This document shows positions 36,355 to 45,975 of a stretch of DNA of 64,000 nucleotides, in pieces. Source of the DNA: Rosettibacter firmus (GTDB lineage Bacteria; Bacteroidota; Ignavibacteria; Ignavibacteriales; Melioribacteraceae); contig NZ_JAYKGJ010000004.1 in assembly GCF_036860695.1 (NCBI RefSeq), forward strand, positions 186,001-250,000, in the 5' to 3' direction. Position 1 is the first letter of the stretch. Each line of letters opens with the position of its first letter. The notes beneath the pieces are model-generated. The model searched no databases. It had not been told where the DNA came from and saw nothing but the letters and a program-made list of their open reading frames with translations. A program made the position numbers and the translations under genes.

Positions 36355-37572
36355 TTACTCCTGATTTTTTGGCACCGACCTTAAAAACGTTCCAAACATT
36401 TTTTGCTCTTCAAGTCTGCATGACCATACTAAATCACCATTCCATACTGTAATATCTGGACAACCATCGCACATGCTTTGACGTCCATCTTTCATAATAT
36501 CTACTGGTTGTATGAACATTATTGTTTGCATGTGTGCTTTCTTAAAAATTTGCAACGGATTTTTTAGCATTTTTATTAATGCTTTTCTTATTCCTTTATC
36601 TACTGGCCATAGAAATAACATTGCTGATCTTCCACGACGTGTTATTTTTGGAGAAGCATAAGAAAGGTAAGTACCCTTAAAGAAATGATGTGCTATCATT
36701 ACAAGTTCAAGAAATTTGGGCCCAGCATAACCATATATCTTTCCTTTTGTACCAATTCTTTCTGTAAGTAACCATTTGAACGAATCAACTTTTTCTGTTC
36801 CATTTAAATATGCACAGGGAGAAAAATCAGGATAATATTCTCTAACTACTCTTAAAATATCAGTAGAAAGAATGTCAACTTTTCTATCTGTATCTGAATG
36901 ATAAGAAATATTCTGCCAATCAACCTTTTGTCCACCTGCATACCAGTCAAAAGGTAAAGAAGGAACAACATGTCGAAAGCAAATGAAAACCATAGTATGA
37001 ACAATATCTATATTTTCTTCTGCCCATTTTAAAAGTTCTGGTGTGTATTTTAATGTATCTTCGTAGACTGTTGAATTAAATGAGCATGCAATTCCACCCA
37101 CATCAGCAAGCATTTTTGCATAATGATAACGGAGTTCATTTAATTCAACTTCATTTTTACCTCGCCATTTACCTCCACGACCCTGTTTACTATCAACATG
37201 AAAAGTAAATCCATATACTCCTGCTTTCTTCAAATCTTTTAATAAATCTTTAGTAAGAACAGCTCCATTTGTATTTACAATTGGTTTTAAACCTCTTCTT
37301 TTTATTTCAGCAACAATTTCAACTATTTGTGGATGAAGAAGTGGATCGCCACCTGCAATTGAAATACAATCAGAATTTCTCTTCTGTTGAAATATGTCAA
37401 GCTCATGTTTTATTAAATCAAGTGGTTTGTGCGAATTCTTTTCGTTTTCACGATAACAACCATCACATGCAAGATTGCACATTGCTGTTGGTTCAAGCCA
37501 GGATATTGCATTGTCTGGTAAAGTCCACGGTAAGCGATATAATTCCCTGTGATTTAAAATTAATTCTGCCAT
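36355..37572 (-). CDS. Radical SAM protein of unknown specificity
   Basis: A 405-residue enzyme with the radical SAM cluster motif CNLACDGC (residues 32-39), a GGDPLLHP SAM-binding motif near 74, and a C-terminal Cys cluster (SMCDGCPDITVWNGDLVWSCRLEE) like a shortened SPASM/twitch site that could bind a second Fe-S cluster. The reaction cannot be inferred; the SPASM-like end suggests peptide or protein modification or a transfer reaction. No peptide substrate gene is obvious beside it. It is convergent with an orphan terminator. Confidence 0.78.
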   Translation of the reverse strand: MAELILNHRELYRLPWTLPDNAISWLEPTAMCNLACDGCYRENEKNSHKPLDLIKHELDIFQQKRNSDCISIAGGDPLLHPQIVEIVAEIKRRGLKPIVNTNGAVLTKDLLKDLKKAGVYGFTFHVDSKQGRGGKWRGKNEVELNELRYHYAKMLADVGGIACSFNSTVYEDTLKYTPELLKWAEENIDIVHTMVFICFRHVVPSLPFDWYAGGQKVDWQNISYHSDTDRKVDILSTDILRVVREYYPDFSPCAYLNGTEKVDSFKWLLTERIGTKGKIYGYAGPKFLELVMIAHHFFKGTYLSYASPKITRRGRSAMLFLWPVDKGIRKALIKMLKNPLQIFKKAHMQTIMFIQPVDIMKDGRQSMCDGCPDITVWNGDLVWSCRLEEQKMFGTFLRSVPKNQE

Positions 37573-37741
37573 AATACCCTCAATTTATTTTGAAAAAATC
37601 TATATAAATATTGTAGATTATTTTCTCTGGCAGAATATTATTTTTCAGGAATGATTAATATAATATATTAAATCCAGTTTTAATTAGAAAGAATAATTAT
37701 CTATTAATTTATAAAATGGATGTGATACTTTATCTGAATAA

Positions 37742-37775
37742 AAAAAGAGAAACATATTTAATATGTTCCTCTTTT
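37742..37775 (-). terminator. Intrinsic terminator of the PPC-repeat protein gene
   Basis: The arms AAAAAGAGAAACATAT and ATATGTTCCTCTTTTC pair almost perfectly (one A-C mismatch) around TTA; on the minus strand the stem is followed by TTTTTTTATT. It lies 33 bp after the gene's stop. Confidence 0.8.
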
Positions 37776-37807
37776 CTTAGATAATTTATTAAACTTACTT
37801 TTTAGAA

Positions 37808-39658
37808 TTACTTCATTAAAATGAATTTTTTAACCTGCGAAAATTTTGTACCTGCTTCGAGTTTATAAAAATAGATACCACTCGATAGATTAAAATGGTT
37901 TGCAGAAAACTCAACTTTATAAACTCCTGCAATTTGAAGTTCATTTACAAGAGTAGCAACCTCATTGCCAAGTATATCATATACTTTCAATGTAACAAAA
38001 GAATTTTCAGGTATTTGATAACTGATAATTGTTACAGGATTAAACGGATTGGGATAATTTTGATTAAGTGCAAATGTTGCTGTTATTGTTTTTACATCTT
38101 CATCTACAATATCAGTTAAAGGATTGCCCGGATAACGATTGGTTACTTTTATAGCATAGCTCCCATATCCAGAATATTTATAAGCTCTTATATAGTAAGT
38201 GTTTGCATTTGCATTTTTAAGTGACATAATTTCACTAACTCCATAGAGGCCAGCATAAGATATTTGATTTTGTAGATTGTCATACAAATACAAATCTATT
38301 TCAAGAGTGGAATCGGAATCTGTTCTTACATAAAGTGAATCCCAATTTGATGTTAAAGTAATTTTATAATAATCACTATTATCTGTAATTCCTTTTGAAT
38401 AATATCCAAGATGACCTGTATACACAATGTTCGAATTGATTTGCAATGCATTTGCCATATCGTTATTAGGTTCAATATCATTTTCTAATTTTGATTTAAT
38501 AAATTCTCCTACAATTTTATATGAACCATATCCTGAATATTTAAATGCTTTAATAAAATATTTTCCCGGAGATAAACCATTAAAATGAGTTTGTTCATTA
38601 ATACCTGTACTTATATCGTAACTTGCTATTTGAGTAATGCCATCTACATCATAAAGATATAAATCTATTTCCAGTGTTTCATTTGATAAAGTTTTTATAA
38701 TTAACTTTCCATCAGTTTGAACATCAACACTCCACCAATCAACATCATCTGTATAACTATTTGAATAATATCCCAGATGACCATAATTTACTACTGTTGA
38801 CGTTGCATTAAAAACTCCCAGACTTTGAGCTTTATCATACGAATCATTAGTTTCAGCATCATTTGTTGTAACATTTTCAATGTTAGTTTGCACGTAATTA
38901 CTCGTAATTTTATATCCCCCATGCTTACTATAAAGAACCACTTTTATAAAGTATGTACCCGGTATTAAGTTATTAAAATGAGTTTCTTCAATTAAGCCTA
39001 TAGAAATATCATAAGAAGCAATGGATGTTTTTCCATCAACATCATAAATATATAAATCAATATCTGCTGAATCGGATTCGGTTCTAATTTTTAAGCTGCC
39101 ATCAAAAGGAATAACTACTTTCCACCAATCAACCTGATCATAACTTTTTGCTTGATAATAACCAATATGTCCCGTCGATTCAGAATTCAAAGCAAGAGGC
39201 AATGCTTGTTCAAAAGAATCATCTGGTTCAGAATCGTTTTGATAAGGTGCCAGTGTAAATCTATTAAATATCGTATAACTCCCGGATCCTGAATATCTGA
39301 CAGCTTTAACATAATAAGTACCAGCTTTCAATGCATTATGATGAGTAGATTCTCTTTGTCCAATAGAAATATCATAAGAAGCAATTGAAGTTTCACCATC
39401 AACATCATAAATATACAAATCGATATCTAAATTGCCTGTAGAATTAACTTCAAAATAAAGACTTCCATCATAAGACAATGTAATTACCCACCAATCTACA
39501 TCATCATAGTTTTGTGAATCATTATAAAATAATGTTCCATTATCACTTGAATTTGGAGTGATGGGAGTAGCCTGTTGATGAGTATTATTAGGTTCAGATT
39601 CTGCAAAAACATTAATACATAAAATCACACTTAAAATAATAGTCAAAATATTTTTCAT
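37808..39658 (-). CDS. Secreted protein with four PPC domains and type IX signal
   Basis: A 616-residue protein: signal peptide (to about residue 19), four pre-peptidase C-terminal (PPC) domains of about 125 residues, each opening with an EPN/EPDDS/ETNDS acidic turn and containing GTLFYNDSQNYDDVDWW-like and DIDLYIYDVDG strands and a GSYTI/GSYKI end, then a Por domain (NYPNPFNPVTIISYQI ... SGIYFYKL ... KKFILMK). PPC domains are beta-sandwich modules near proteases and adhesins, but here no catalytic domain is present. The likely role is surface binding or display. The strong internal similarity suggests domain duplication. Confidence 0.85.
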   Translation of the reverse strand: MKNILTIILSVILCINVFAESEPNNTHQQATPITPNSSDNGTLFYNDSQNYDDVDWWVITLSYDGSLYFEVNSTGNLDIDLYIYDVDGETSIASYDISIGQRESTHHNALKAGTYYVKAVRYSGSGSYTIFNRFTLAPYQNDSEPDDSFEQALPLALNSESTGHIGYYQAKSYDQVDWWKVVIPFDGSLKIRTESDSADIDLYIYDVDGKTSIASYDISIGLIEETHFNNLIPGTYFIKVVLYSKHGGYKITSNYVQTNIENVTTNDAETNDSYDKAQSLGVFNATSTVVNYGHLGYYSNSYTDDVDWWSVDVQTDGKLIIKTLSNETLEIDLYLYDVDGITQIASYDISTGINEQTHFNGLSPGKYFIKAFKYSGYGSYKIVGEFIKSKLENDIEPNNDMANALQINSNIVYTGHLGYYSKGITDNSDYYKITLTSNWDSLYVRTDSDSTLEIDLYLYDNLQNQISYAGLYGVSEIMSLKNANANTYYIRAYKYSGYGSYAIKVTNRYPGNPLTDIVDEDVKTITATFALNQNYPNPFNPVTIISYQIPENSFVTLKVYDILGNEVATLVNELQIAGVYKVEFSANHFNLSSGIYFYKLEAGTKFSQVKKFILMK

Positions 39659-39879
39659 TCTTACCTCCTGAAATTTAAGATTCTGATTAACTTATTCTGT
39701 AGAAAATTTAATTATAAACTAATGTGCAGGATAAAAAGCTGGCTATGAAGTTTATAATAAATTTAAGATGAGTTTTGTTGTTAAACTTAAATAAATTAAC
39801 AGTGATTAAAAAATTATTTTTTTGATCTGTGATTTATAATAATGTGATATATACTCTGATTATAATGAAATGAGAAGTG

Positions 39880-41007
39880 TTAACCTAACTTCTTATGAAA
39901 TCTCTTTGTACTGATTAAAAGAATAAATACACCCATTATAAAAAGAATAACTAATTCCTTCCACAATTCAACAAAACCATTGCCTTTAAGAATTACGCCT
40001 CTAATAATTATCAAAAAGTATTTTAATGGAATTATATAAGTAATATATTGAATTATTTTTGGCATATTTTCTATTGGGAAAACAAAGCCCGAAAAGTAAA
40101 TCATAGGCATCATTACACCAAAAACAGTAACCATCATTGCTTGTTGTTGTGTTTTAGAAATGGTTGATACAAATAATCCAAGTCCCAGTGTTGAAAGAAT
40201 AAAAGTAAATGAAGCTAAAATAAAAAGTATAATATTTCCTTTAATTGGAATACGAAACCAGAATACCATAACAGAATTTACTAATATAATGATTACGAAA
40301 CTGATAATAATAAAAGGTAATATTTTACCTACTATCAATTGCCAGGGCTTTATTGGCGTTACAATTAATTGTTCTAATGTACCAACTTCTTTTTCCTTTA
40401 CTATTGCAAGTGATGTTAAAAGCATTGTCATAATCATTAACAACAAAGCTGTAATAGCTGGAACCATAAATACTCTTGTTTTGAGTTCTGGATTGTACCA
40501 GATTCTTGTTGCAGGTTGAATATTGGTTAGATTAATTGCTATACCTTTTTTAGCAGCATTTCTCGATATAATTTCCTGAGAATAATCAGAAGTTATAGCT
40601 TGTATATAACCAGTAGCAATAGAACCTTTTGTTCCATCAGAACCATCAACAATAACCTGTAATTTTGTAGGTACATTGTTAGAGAGATTTTTTTCAAAAT
40701 TATTCGGTATAACAATTCCAGCTACAGCATTTCCACTTAAAATATATTCTTCAATCTCTCTGTAATTATTTGAATATTTTTTCAAAGTAAAATAGCCAGA
40801 CTGAATAAGCTTTTCTATATACTTTCTACTTTGAATTGATTTATCCTGATCAAACACAATTATATTAACATTATTCACATCAAAAGTTGCTGCATAACCA
40901 AGTAAAATTGTTTGTAACACAGGAGCTAATAAAACGATTAAAAACATTTTGGGATCACGTCTTAACTGTTGTAATTCTTTCTTGATGAAGTAAATTAATG
41001 TTTTCAT
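39880..41007 (-). CDS. ABC-2 type transporter permease (YhhJ/YbhR-like), second subunit
   Basis: A 375-residue permease: N-terminal helix (PKMFLIVLLAPVLQTILLGYA), a long extracytoplasmic domain (about 40-175) and five C-terminal helices containing AIVKEKEVGTLEQLIVTPIKPWQLIVGK, the ABC-2 signature. With the second permease and the ATPase upstream it forms a heteromeric exporter like E. coli YbhFSR. It is the last gene of the operon. Confidence 0.9.
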   Translation of the reverse strand: MKTLIYFIKKELQQLRRDPKMFLIVLLAPVLQTILLGYAATFDVNNVNIIVFDQDKSIQSRKYIEKLIQSGYFTLKKYSNNYREIEEYILSGNAVAGIVIPNNFEKNLSNNVPTKLQVIVDGSDGTKGSIATGYIQAITSDYSQEIISRNAAKKGIAINLTNIQPATRIWYNPELKTRVFMVPAITALLLMIMTMLLTSLAIVKEKEVGTLEQLIVTPIKPWQLIVGKILPFIIISFVIIILVNSVMVFWFRIPIKGNIILFILASFTFILSTLGLGLFVSTISKTQQQAMMVTVFGVMMPMIYFSGFVFPIENMPKIIQYITYIIPLKYFLIIIRGVILKGNGFVELWKELVILFIMGVFILLISTKRFHKKLG

Positions 41008-41040
41008 TTTCTTTTAATTATCTATTAGCACAAAATATAA

Positions 41041-42192
41041 TTAACTCATTTTTTTAATATAAGCTCTTGCAGCAATTGATACACTTATTACAGAGAACAA
41101 AATCATATAAAGAAGTTGTTGCCAGTAATTTTCGATGCCTGCACCTTTAAGTAAAATTGATCTCAGACAAATAATATAAAATTTTGTTGGAGTTATGTTT
41201 GTTATAATCTGAATAAATACTGGCATACTTTCAATCGGGAAAACAAAACCAGAGAGCAATAACGATGGAAGCAATGAAATTAATGTTCCAATCTGAAAAG
41301 CCACCTGCATTGAATCTGCAATTACAGAAACAATTATTCCCATTCCCAGAGAAGCCGAAAGAAAAACTAAAGTACAGATCAATAACCAGAAAAAACTTCC
41401 TTTAACTATTATATCAAAAAATATATAACCAGCAAAAAGAATTATACTTGCATTAATAAATGCAATAATAACATACGGTATAATTTTCCCGATAAGTAAT
41501 TCAATTACAGAAAGTGAAGAAACATTTAGTTGTTCAATAGTTGATTTTTCTTTTTCTCTTACAATTGATAGAGAAATTGTTACTACTGCTACAAGAATTA
41601 AAATCATTCCAATTAAACCTGGTAATAAAAATCTGGTAGAATTTAAATCTGGATTAAACCAGTAACGTGTTTCTAATTGAATCGGGATATAATAATTTAT
41701 TCCTTTTCGTGCGAGAAATTCTTCTGTTATATTTTTTGAAAGATTTGCAGTTGCAACACTAACATAATTCATAATTAGATTTGCCGTGTTTCCCTGAACA
41801 CCATCAATTAAATATTGTATTTTAACTTCTTTATTTGAATATACATTTCTTGAAAAGTTTTCGGGAATAACAACAACACACTGCACAATATTTTCGTCCA
41901 AAAATTTTTCAATTTGATTTTTGTTCTCAATATAATTTACAAGATCAAAATACTCGCTACTAACAAGTTCCCGAATAAATGATCTGCTAAGTGAAGATTT
42001 ATCGAGATCATAAACTGCAATTTTAACATGTCTAACATCAAAGTTAATTGCATATCCAAAAACTATGAGAAGAAAAATTGGGAATAAAAAGATAACACCA
42101 AGCATTCGAACATCTCGCAAGAGCTGTCTTATTTCTTTTTTTGATATTGCTTTAATTCTTCTTATGCTAATTTTCATTAATCTTTTCTTCAT
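41041..42192 (-). CDS. ABC-2 type transporter permease, first subunit
   Basis: A 383-residue protein of the same layout as its neighbour (MLGVIFLFPIFLLIVFGYAINFDV ... SIVREKEKSTIEQLNVSSLSVIELLIGKI). The 5' end overlaps the ATPase gene by 26 bp, so the two are coupled. The exported substrate is unknown; related systems export drugs or cell-surface molecules. Confidence 0.9.
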   Translation of the reverse strand: MKKRLMKISIRRIKAISKKEIRQLLRDVRMLGVIFLFPIFLLIVFGYAINFDVRHVKIAVYDLDKSSLSRSFIRELVSSEYFDLVNYIENKNQIEKFLDENIVQCVVVIPENFSRNVYSNKEVKIQYLIDGVQGNTANLIMNYVSVATANLSKNITEEFLARKGINYYIPIQLETRYWFNPDLNSTRFLLPGLIGMILILVAVVTISLSIVREKEKSTIEQLNVSSLSVIELLIGKIIPYVIIAFINASIILFAGYIFFDIIVKGSFFWLLICTLVFLSASLGMGIIVSVIADSMQVAFQIGTLISLLPSLLLSGFVFPIESMPVFIQIITNITPTKFYIICLRSILLKGAGIENYWQQLLYMILFSVISVSIAARAYIKKMS

Positions 42193-43114
42193 CCTTTTTC
42201 ATTTCCAGTAAATGAATAAATACATCTTCGAGTGTAGGTGTAATAGTTGTAATTCTTTCTGGAGTAATATTTTTTTCTTTCAGCAAAGAATTGAGCTGAC
42301 TAATATTGCTGAACTTTTCGTTTGTAATTATATGAAGATTATTGCCAAACAACGACACCTCACTTACAAAGTCCTGCTTTTCCAGAATTTCTATTACTTC
42401 CAATATATTTTTAGATTCTAATTCAAGTATAGGATTTTTAATATAATTTGTTTTAAGTTGTTTTGAACTTCCCTGAGCAATAATTTTTCCTGAATCAATT
42501 AAAATAATATTATTGCAATATTCAGCTTCTTCAAGATAATGAGTTGTTACTACAACAGTAATTCCTTCTTGAGATAATTCATTTATTAATTCCCAGAAAT
42601 TTCTTCTATAAATTGGATCAACACCACTTGTAGGTTCATCGAGAAAAACAATTTTTGGTTTATGAATTACAGATATGCCGAGAGCAAGTCTTTGTTTAAT
42701 TCCTCCAGGTAGTGAACCAGTTAATATATTTTCACTTCCTTTTAAGTAAGATATTTTTAAAACCCAATCTTTTTTCTCTTTTAATGTTCGTCCATACAAT
42801 CCATAAACACTACCAAAGAATTCTATATTTTCTTCGACTGTTAAATCATTATACAAAGAAAACTTTTGTGACATGTAACCAATATTTAATTTAACTCTAT
42901 CGGGATCGTGAACAATACTATAACCACCAACAATTGCATCGCCACTTGTTGGTTCAAGAATTCCACACAGCATTCTTATAGTTGTAGATTTACCTGCTCC
43001 ATTGGCTCCAAGAAAACCAAATATTTCTCCTTCTCGAACATTAAATGAAATGTTATCAACAGCAGTAAACGAATCAAATCTTTTTGTAAGATTATTAACT
43101 TCAATACTATACAT
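42167..43114 (-). CDS. ABC transporter ATP-binding protein
   Basis: A 315-residue ATPase with Walker A GANGAGKSTTIRM (residues 36-48), Q-loop, signature SLPGGIKQRLALG, Walker B KIVFLDEPTSGVDP and H-loop TTHYLEEAE. The signature's usual LSGGQ is SLPGG, within the range seen in ABC-2 partner ATPases. The C-terminal 90 residues form a DUF4162-like domain (LELESKNILEVIEILE ... TLEDVFIHLLEM). It energises the two permeases downstream. Confidence 0.95.
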   Translation of the reverse strand: MYSIEVNNLTKRFDSFTAVDNISFNVREGEIFGFLGANGAGKSTTIRMLCGILEPTSGDAIVGGYSIVHDPDRVKLNIGYMSQKFSLYNDLTVEENIEFFGSVYGLYGRTLKEKKDWVLKISYLKGSENILTGSLPGGIKQRLALGISVIHKPKIVFLDEPTSGVDPIYRRNFWELINELSQEGITVVVTTHYLEEAEYCNNIILIDSGKIIAQGSSKQLKTNYIKNPILELESKNILEVIEILEKQDFVSEVSLFGNNLHIITNEKFSNISQLNSLLKEKNITPERITTITPTLEDVFIHLLEMKKDEEKINEN

Positions 43115-43290
43115 GAATTAACAACTCGTATAATTTGCAGTTATTAGATTTTAGTAAAATATATTTTCATTTATAAAATTAAATCTCGCATATACAAAAA
43201 GCCACCATAATTTCTTTTTATGGGAATCCATCACTTAGATTTGAACTATTTATCTACAATATAAGTTATGTCTTTAAATTAGGGGGATAT

Positions 43291-43962
43291 ATGAAACACA
43301 CATTAATCCTTTCTGTATTTGCAATATTCATACTAATAACTACAATAATTTCAAGAAGCTTTCGAGTAGAAAAGATTCCCAATGGAAATAAATTTATGTG
43401 TGCAAACTGCCATACAAATCCTGGAGGAGGTGGCGAGCGTAATGCATTTGGTAAAGCAGTAGAATCAAGAGTAACTCCTGGTGGCTTTCAGGATTTCTGG
43501 GATTCGCAATTAGCTTCACTTGATTCTGATGGAGATGGATTTTCAAATGGTCTGGAATTGCAGGATCCAGAAGGGAAATGGCGACCAGGTCAACCAAATC
43601 CTGGCAATTCTTCACAGGTTTCAAATCCAGGAGATCCTAACAGCATACCAAATATTTCTTCAATCAACAGTTCATCAATAGAAAATTACTATAAATTATT
43701 TGATAATTATCCCAATCCATTCAATCCTTCAACAAGAATTTCTTTTGCAATTCCAGTAAATGAAAAAGTTACTCTACATATTTTTGACATAAATGGAAGC
43801 TTAATCAAAACATTAGTTAATGATAATTTATCGCCCGGTACATACGAAATACTATGGAATGGTAAAGATGAAAATAATAACGATGTTACATCAGGTGTCT
43901 ATATTTATCAATTAAAAGCAGGTTACTTTAATCAATCTAAAAAGATGGTTTTAATAAGGTGA
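43291..43962 (+). CDS. Secreted monohaem-like protein with EF/TSP3-type loop and type IX signal
   Basis: A 223-residue protein with a signal peptide, one CANCH haem motif (residues 34-38) followed by TNPGGGGERNAFG, a calcium-binding loop DSDGDGFSNGLEL, and a Por domain (YKLFDNYPNPFNPSTRISF ... SGVYIYQL ... KKMVLIR). The following gene has a matching CIDCHVNPTGG motif and overlaps it, so the two probably act together at the cell surface, perhaps in electron transfer. Whether haem is truly attached is an inference from CxxCH. Confidence 0.75.
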   Translation: MKHTLILSVFAIFILITTIISRSFRVEKIPNGNKFMCANCHTNPGGGGERNAFGKAVESRVTPGGFQDFWDSQLASLDSDGDGFSNGLELQDPEGKWRPGQPNPGNSSQVSNPGDPNSIPNISSINSSSIENYYKLFDNYPNPFNPSTRISFAIPVNEKVTLHIFDINGSLIKTLVNDNLSPGTYEILWNGKDENNNDVTSGVYIYQLKAGYFNQSKKMVLIR

Positions 43963-45071
43963 AAAAATATTTATTTATTTTCTCATTCATTTATATAATC
44001 ATATTTTCTGGAAATACTTTAGCACTTCCAAGATTTTCTGCAAGATTAGGTGATAAGTGTATCGATTGTCATGTAAATCCTACGGGCGGCAATATGCGAA
44101 AAGAAAATGGTTTTTTCTTTGGTAAAAATGTTTTAAGTATGATTTCTGCAAAAGATAAAGATTTCCCTGTTTCAAATAAACTTTCTGAAAATATTTCATT
44201 TGGATTAGACTACCGCAGTCAACTTTTATATTCACAAGAAAAAAATAGAGCTGATTTTCATGATATGTCAGGTTCAGCTTATTTGAATGTATCTTTATCA
44301 AATAAAATTGATGTTATGAGTAGATACGATTTTGTTCAATCAATCTGGGAAGCTTATGCAGTTGCCAGAATTTTACCAAATGATAGCTACATTAAATTCG
44401 GAACATTCACACCCAGCTTTGGGATAAGAATTGATGATCATACTTCTTATACTCGTGGTGGAGATTTTGGTTTACTATTTTCAATAAATAAAATTCAAGG
44501 ATTAATCTATAATCCTTTTTATACAGAAACAGGAATTGAATTAGGTACATATATAAATGATTTTATATTTATTACAGCAAGTGCTGGTAAAAGTAAACTA
44601 AATTCACTTTTAAGCAGCGATCCTTCATTTACATCAAGAATTGAATTAAACCAGTCAATCGAAGATTTTAATATTTTATTTGGTAGCTCATTTGCATCTG
44701 TTAAAACAAATTTTACAGGCACAACATTAAATACATTTTTATATGGTGGCTTTTTAGGTGTTGGTAATAAATATATTTCTATTCTTAGTGAACTTGATTT
44801 TGCAGAAAATTATTTATCAAAAAATTCAAAATCTTCTGCATTGTTTATCGAGACTTCTTATCAATTAATGATTGGTCTGGATGTAATTATACGCTATGAT
44901 AGTTTTAATCCAGATATTACATTAAAAAACGATGAGATTTCGCATCTAATTTTTGGTTTTGAATTTTTTCCTTTCAGCTTTATAGAAATTCGTCCTCAAT
45001 ATAGATTTAATATCGAAAATCCAGATAAAAGCAATAATGCTTTTGTTCTACAATTTCATTTGTGGTATTAA
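43959..45071 (+). CDS. Outer-membrane barrel protein with an N-terminal CxxCH motif
   Basis: A 370-residue protein that begins at GTG overlapping the TGA of the previous gene (GTGA), hence coupled translation. After the signal peptide comes CIDCHVNPTGGNMRKENG (one haem motif near residue 33), and then about 300 residues of alternating beta strands typical of a porin or barrel (VMSRYDFVQSIWEAYAV, YIKFGTFTPSFGIRIDDHTSY, ending FVLQFHLWY). A barrel with a cytochrome plug recalls porin-cytochrome electron conduits, but only one haem site is present. Confidence 0.68.
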   Translation: MKKYLFIFSFIYIIIFSGNTLALPRFSARLGDKCIDCHVNPTGGNMRKENGFFFGKNVLSMISAKDKDFPVSNKLSENISFGLDYRSQLLYSQEKNRADFHDMSGSAYLNVSLSNKIDVMSRYDFVQSIWEAYAVARILPNDSYIKFGTFTPSFGIRIDDHTSYTRGGDFGLLFSINKIQGLIYNPFYTETGIELGTYINDFIFITASAGKSKLNSLLSSDPSFTSRIELNQSIEDFNILFGSSFASVKTNFTGTTLNTFLYGGFLGVGNKYISILSELDFAENYLSKNSKSSALFIETSYQLMIGLDVIIRYDSFNPDITLKNDEISHLIFGFEFFPFSFIEIRPQYRFNIENPDKSNNAFVLQFHLWY

Positions 45072-45072
45072 T

Positions 45073-45783
45073 TTACTCAAGCCATTCTTTAAATATATTT
45101 TCAAAATCAGAAAGGTCATTATATTCAAGACTACTTGAAATAAATTGAGCAAAATTATCCAGAGCTACAATAGCATTAATGCTTGCATCTTTATTTTCAA
45201 GATTGGCAACTCGCTCAGATAGAACTCGATTAATTTTAAGAATGTCTTCGTAAATCTGTTTTAATTTTTTCATTTCCCAGTCTGGAGTTCCACCTCTTTG
45301 CATTATCATATATTGAACAAATAAGTACATACTAATTACTCTAAATTCAGTTTCTTCAATAGATGCAAATGGCAGATGAAATCTTACAAGCGGCTTTAAT
45401 TTTGAAAGTACTGGACATCCACTAACTGGCATTATAATACCTATTAAACTGCTAACACCTTTTTGAACAGAAGTTTCTTTAAAGTAAGTTCTCTCATCTA
45501 CTTCTGCATAAATCTTTACAGTTTCATAAGAATTTATATCACTAAAAAATTTTATTATGTTATCAATATTAACTGCAATGGGACAATATTTTTCAAACTT
45601 AGAATTACACAAATCATTAGCACATTGAAAGTTTTCTCTTTTTGCCCAATCTGCTACTTCTGTTTGATTTGATGAAATTAAATCCAGTGTGTTTTTATCA
45701 AGTAATATTTCAAATTTTTTTTCTGTTCCATTATTGAATATGAAAGTGTATGTATATTTTAAAACTTCCTGATTGTTTTCCAT
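45073..45783 (-). CDS. Conserved Cys-containing cytosolic protein of unknown function
   Basis: A 236-residue soluble protein with no signal peptide. Residues 50-68 hold CANDLCNSKFEKYCPIA, a CxxxxC...C set, and a further Cys in PVSGCPVLSKLKPLVRFHLPFAS. The C-terminus is helical with an amphipathic segment. It resembles the DUF6901 type of hypothetical protein, a match I am not sure of. It converges with the barrel gene with only one base between them. Confidence 0.55.
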   Translation of the reverse strand: MENNQEVLKYTYTFIFNNGTEKKFEILLDKNTLDLISSNQTEVADWAKRENFQCANDLCNSKFEKYCPIAVNIDNIIKFFSDINSYETVKIYAEVDERTYFKETSVQKGVSSLIGIIMPVSGCPVLSKLKPLVRFHLPFASIEETEFRVISMYLFVQYMIMQRGGTPDWEMKKLKQIYEDILKINRVLSERVANLENKDASINAIVALDNFAQFISSSLEYNDLSDFENIFKEWLE

Positions 45784-45975
45784 TTTTCCCTCTAATTATT
45801 TTTATTTTTAAAAAGCATGAAGAATAGATAGATTAATCTCCAGAATAATTTTATGATTCTCATAATTTATATACTAATTTAATTACATCAGAATATAAAT
45901 TCTATATTTGTAATAAATTTGATAAACGATGCCTTATTAATTAAATTGGTAAAGTAAAAAAAGGAAAAGTAATTA

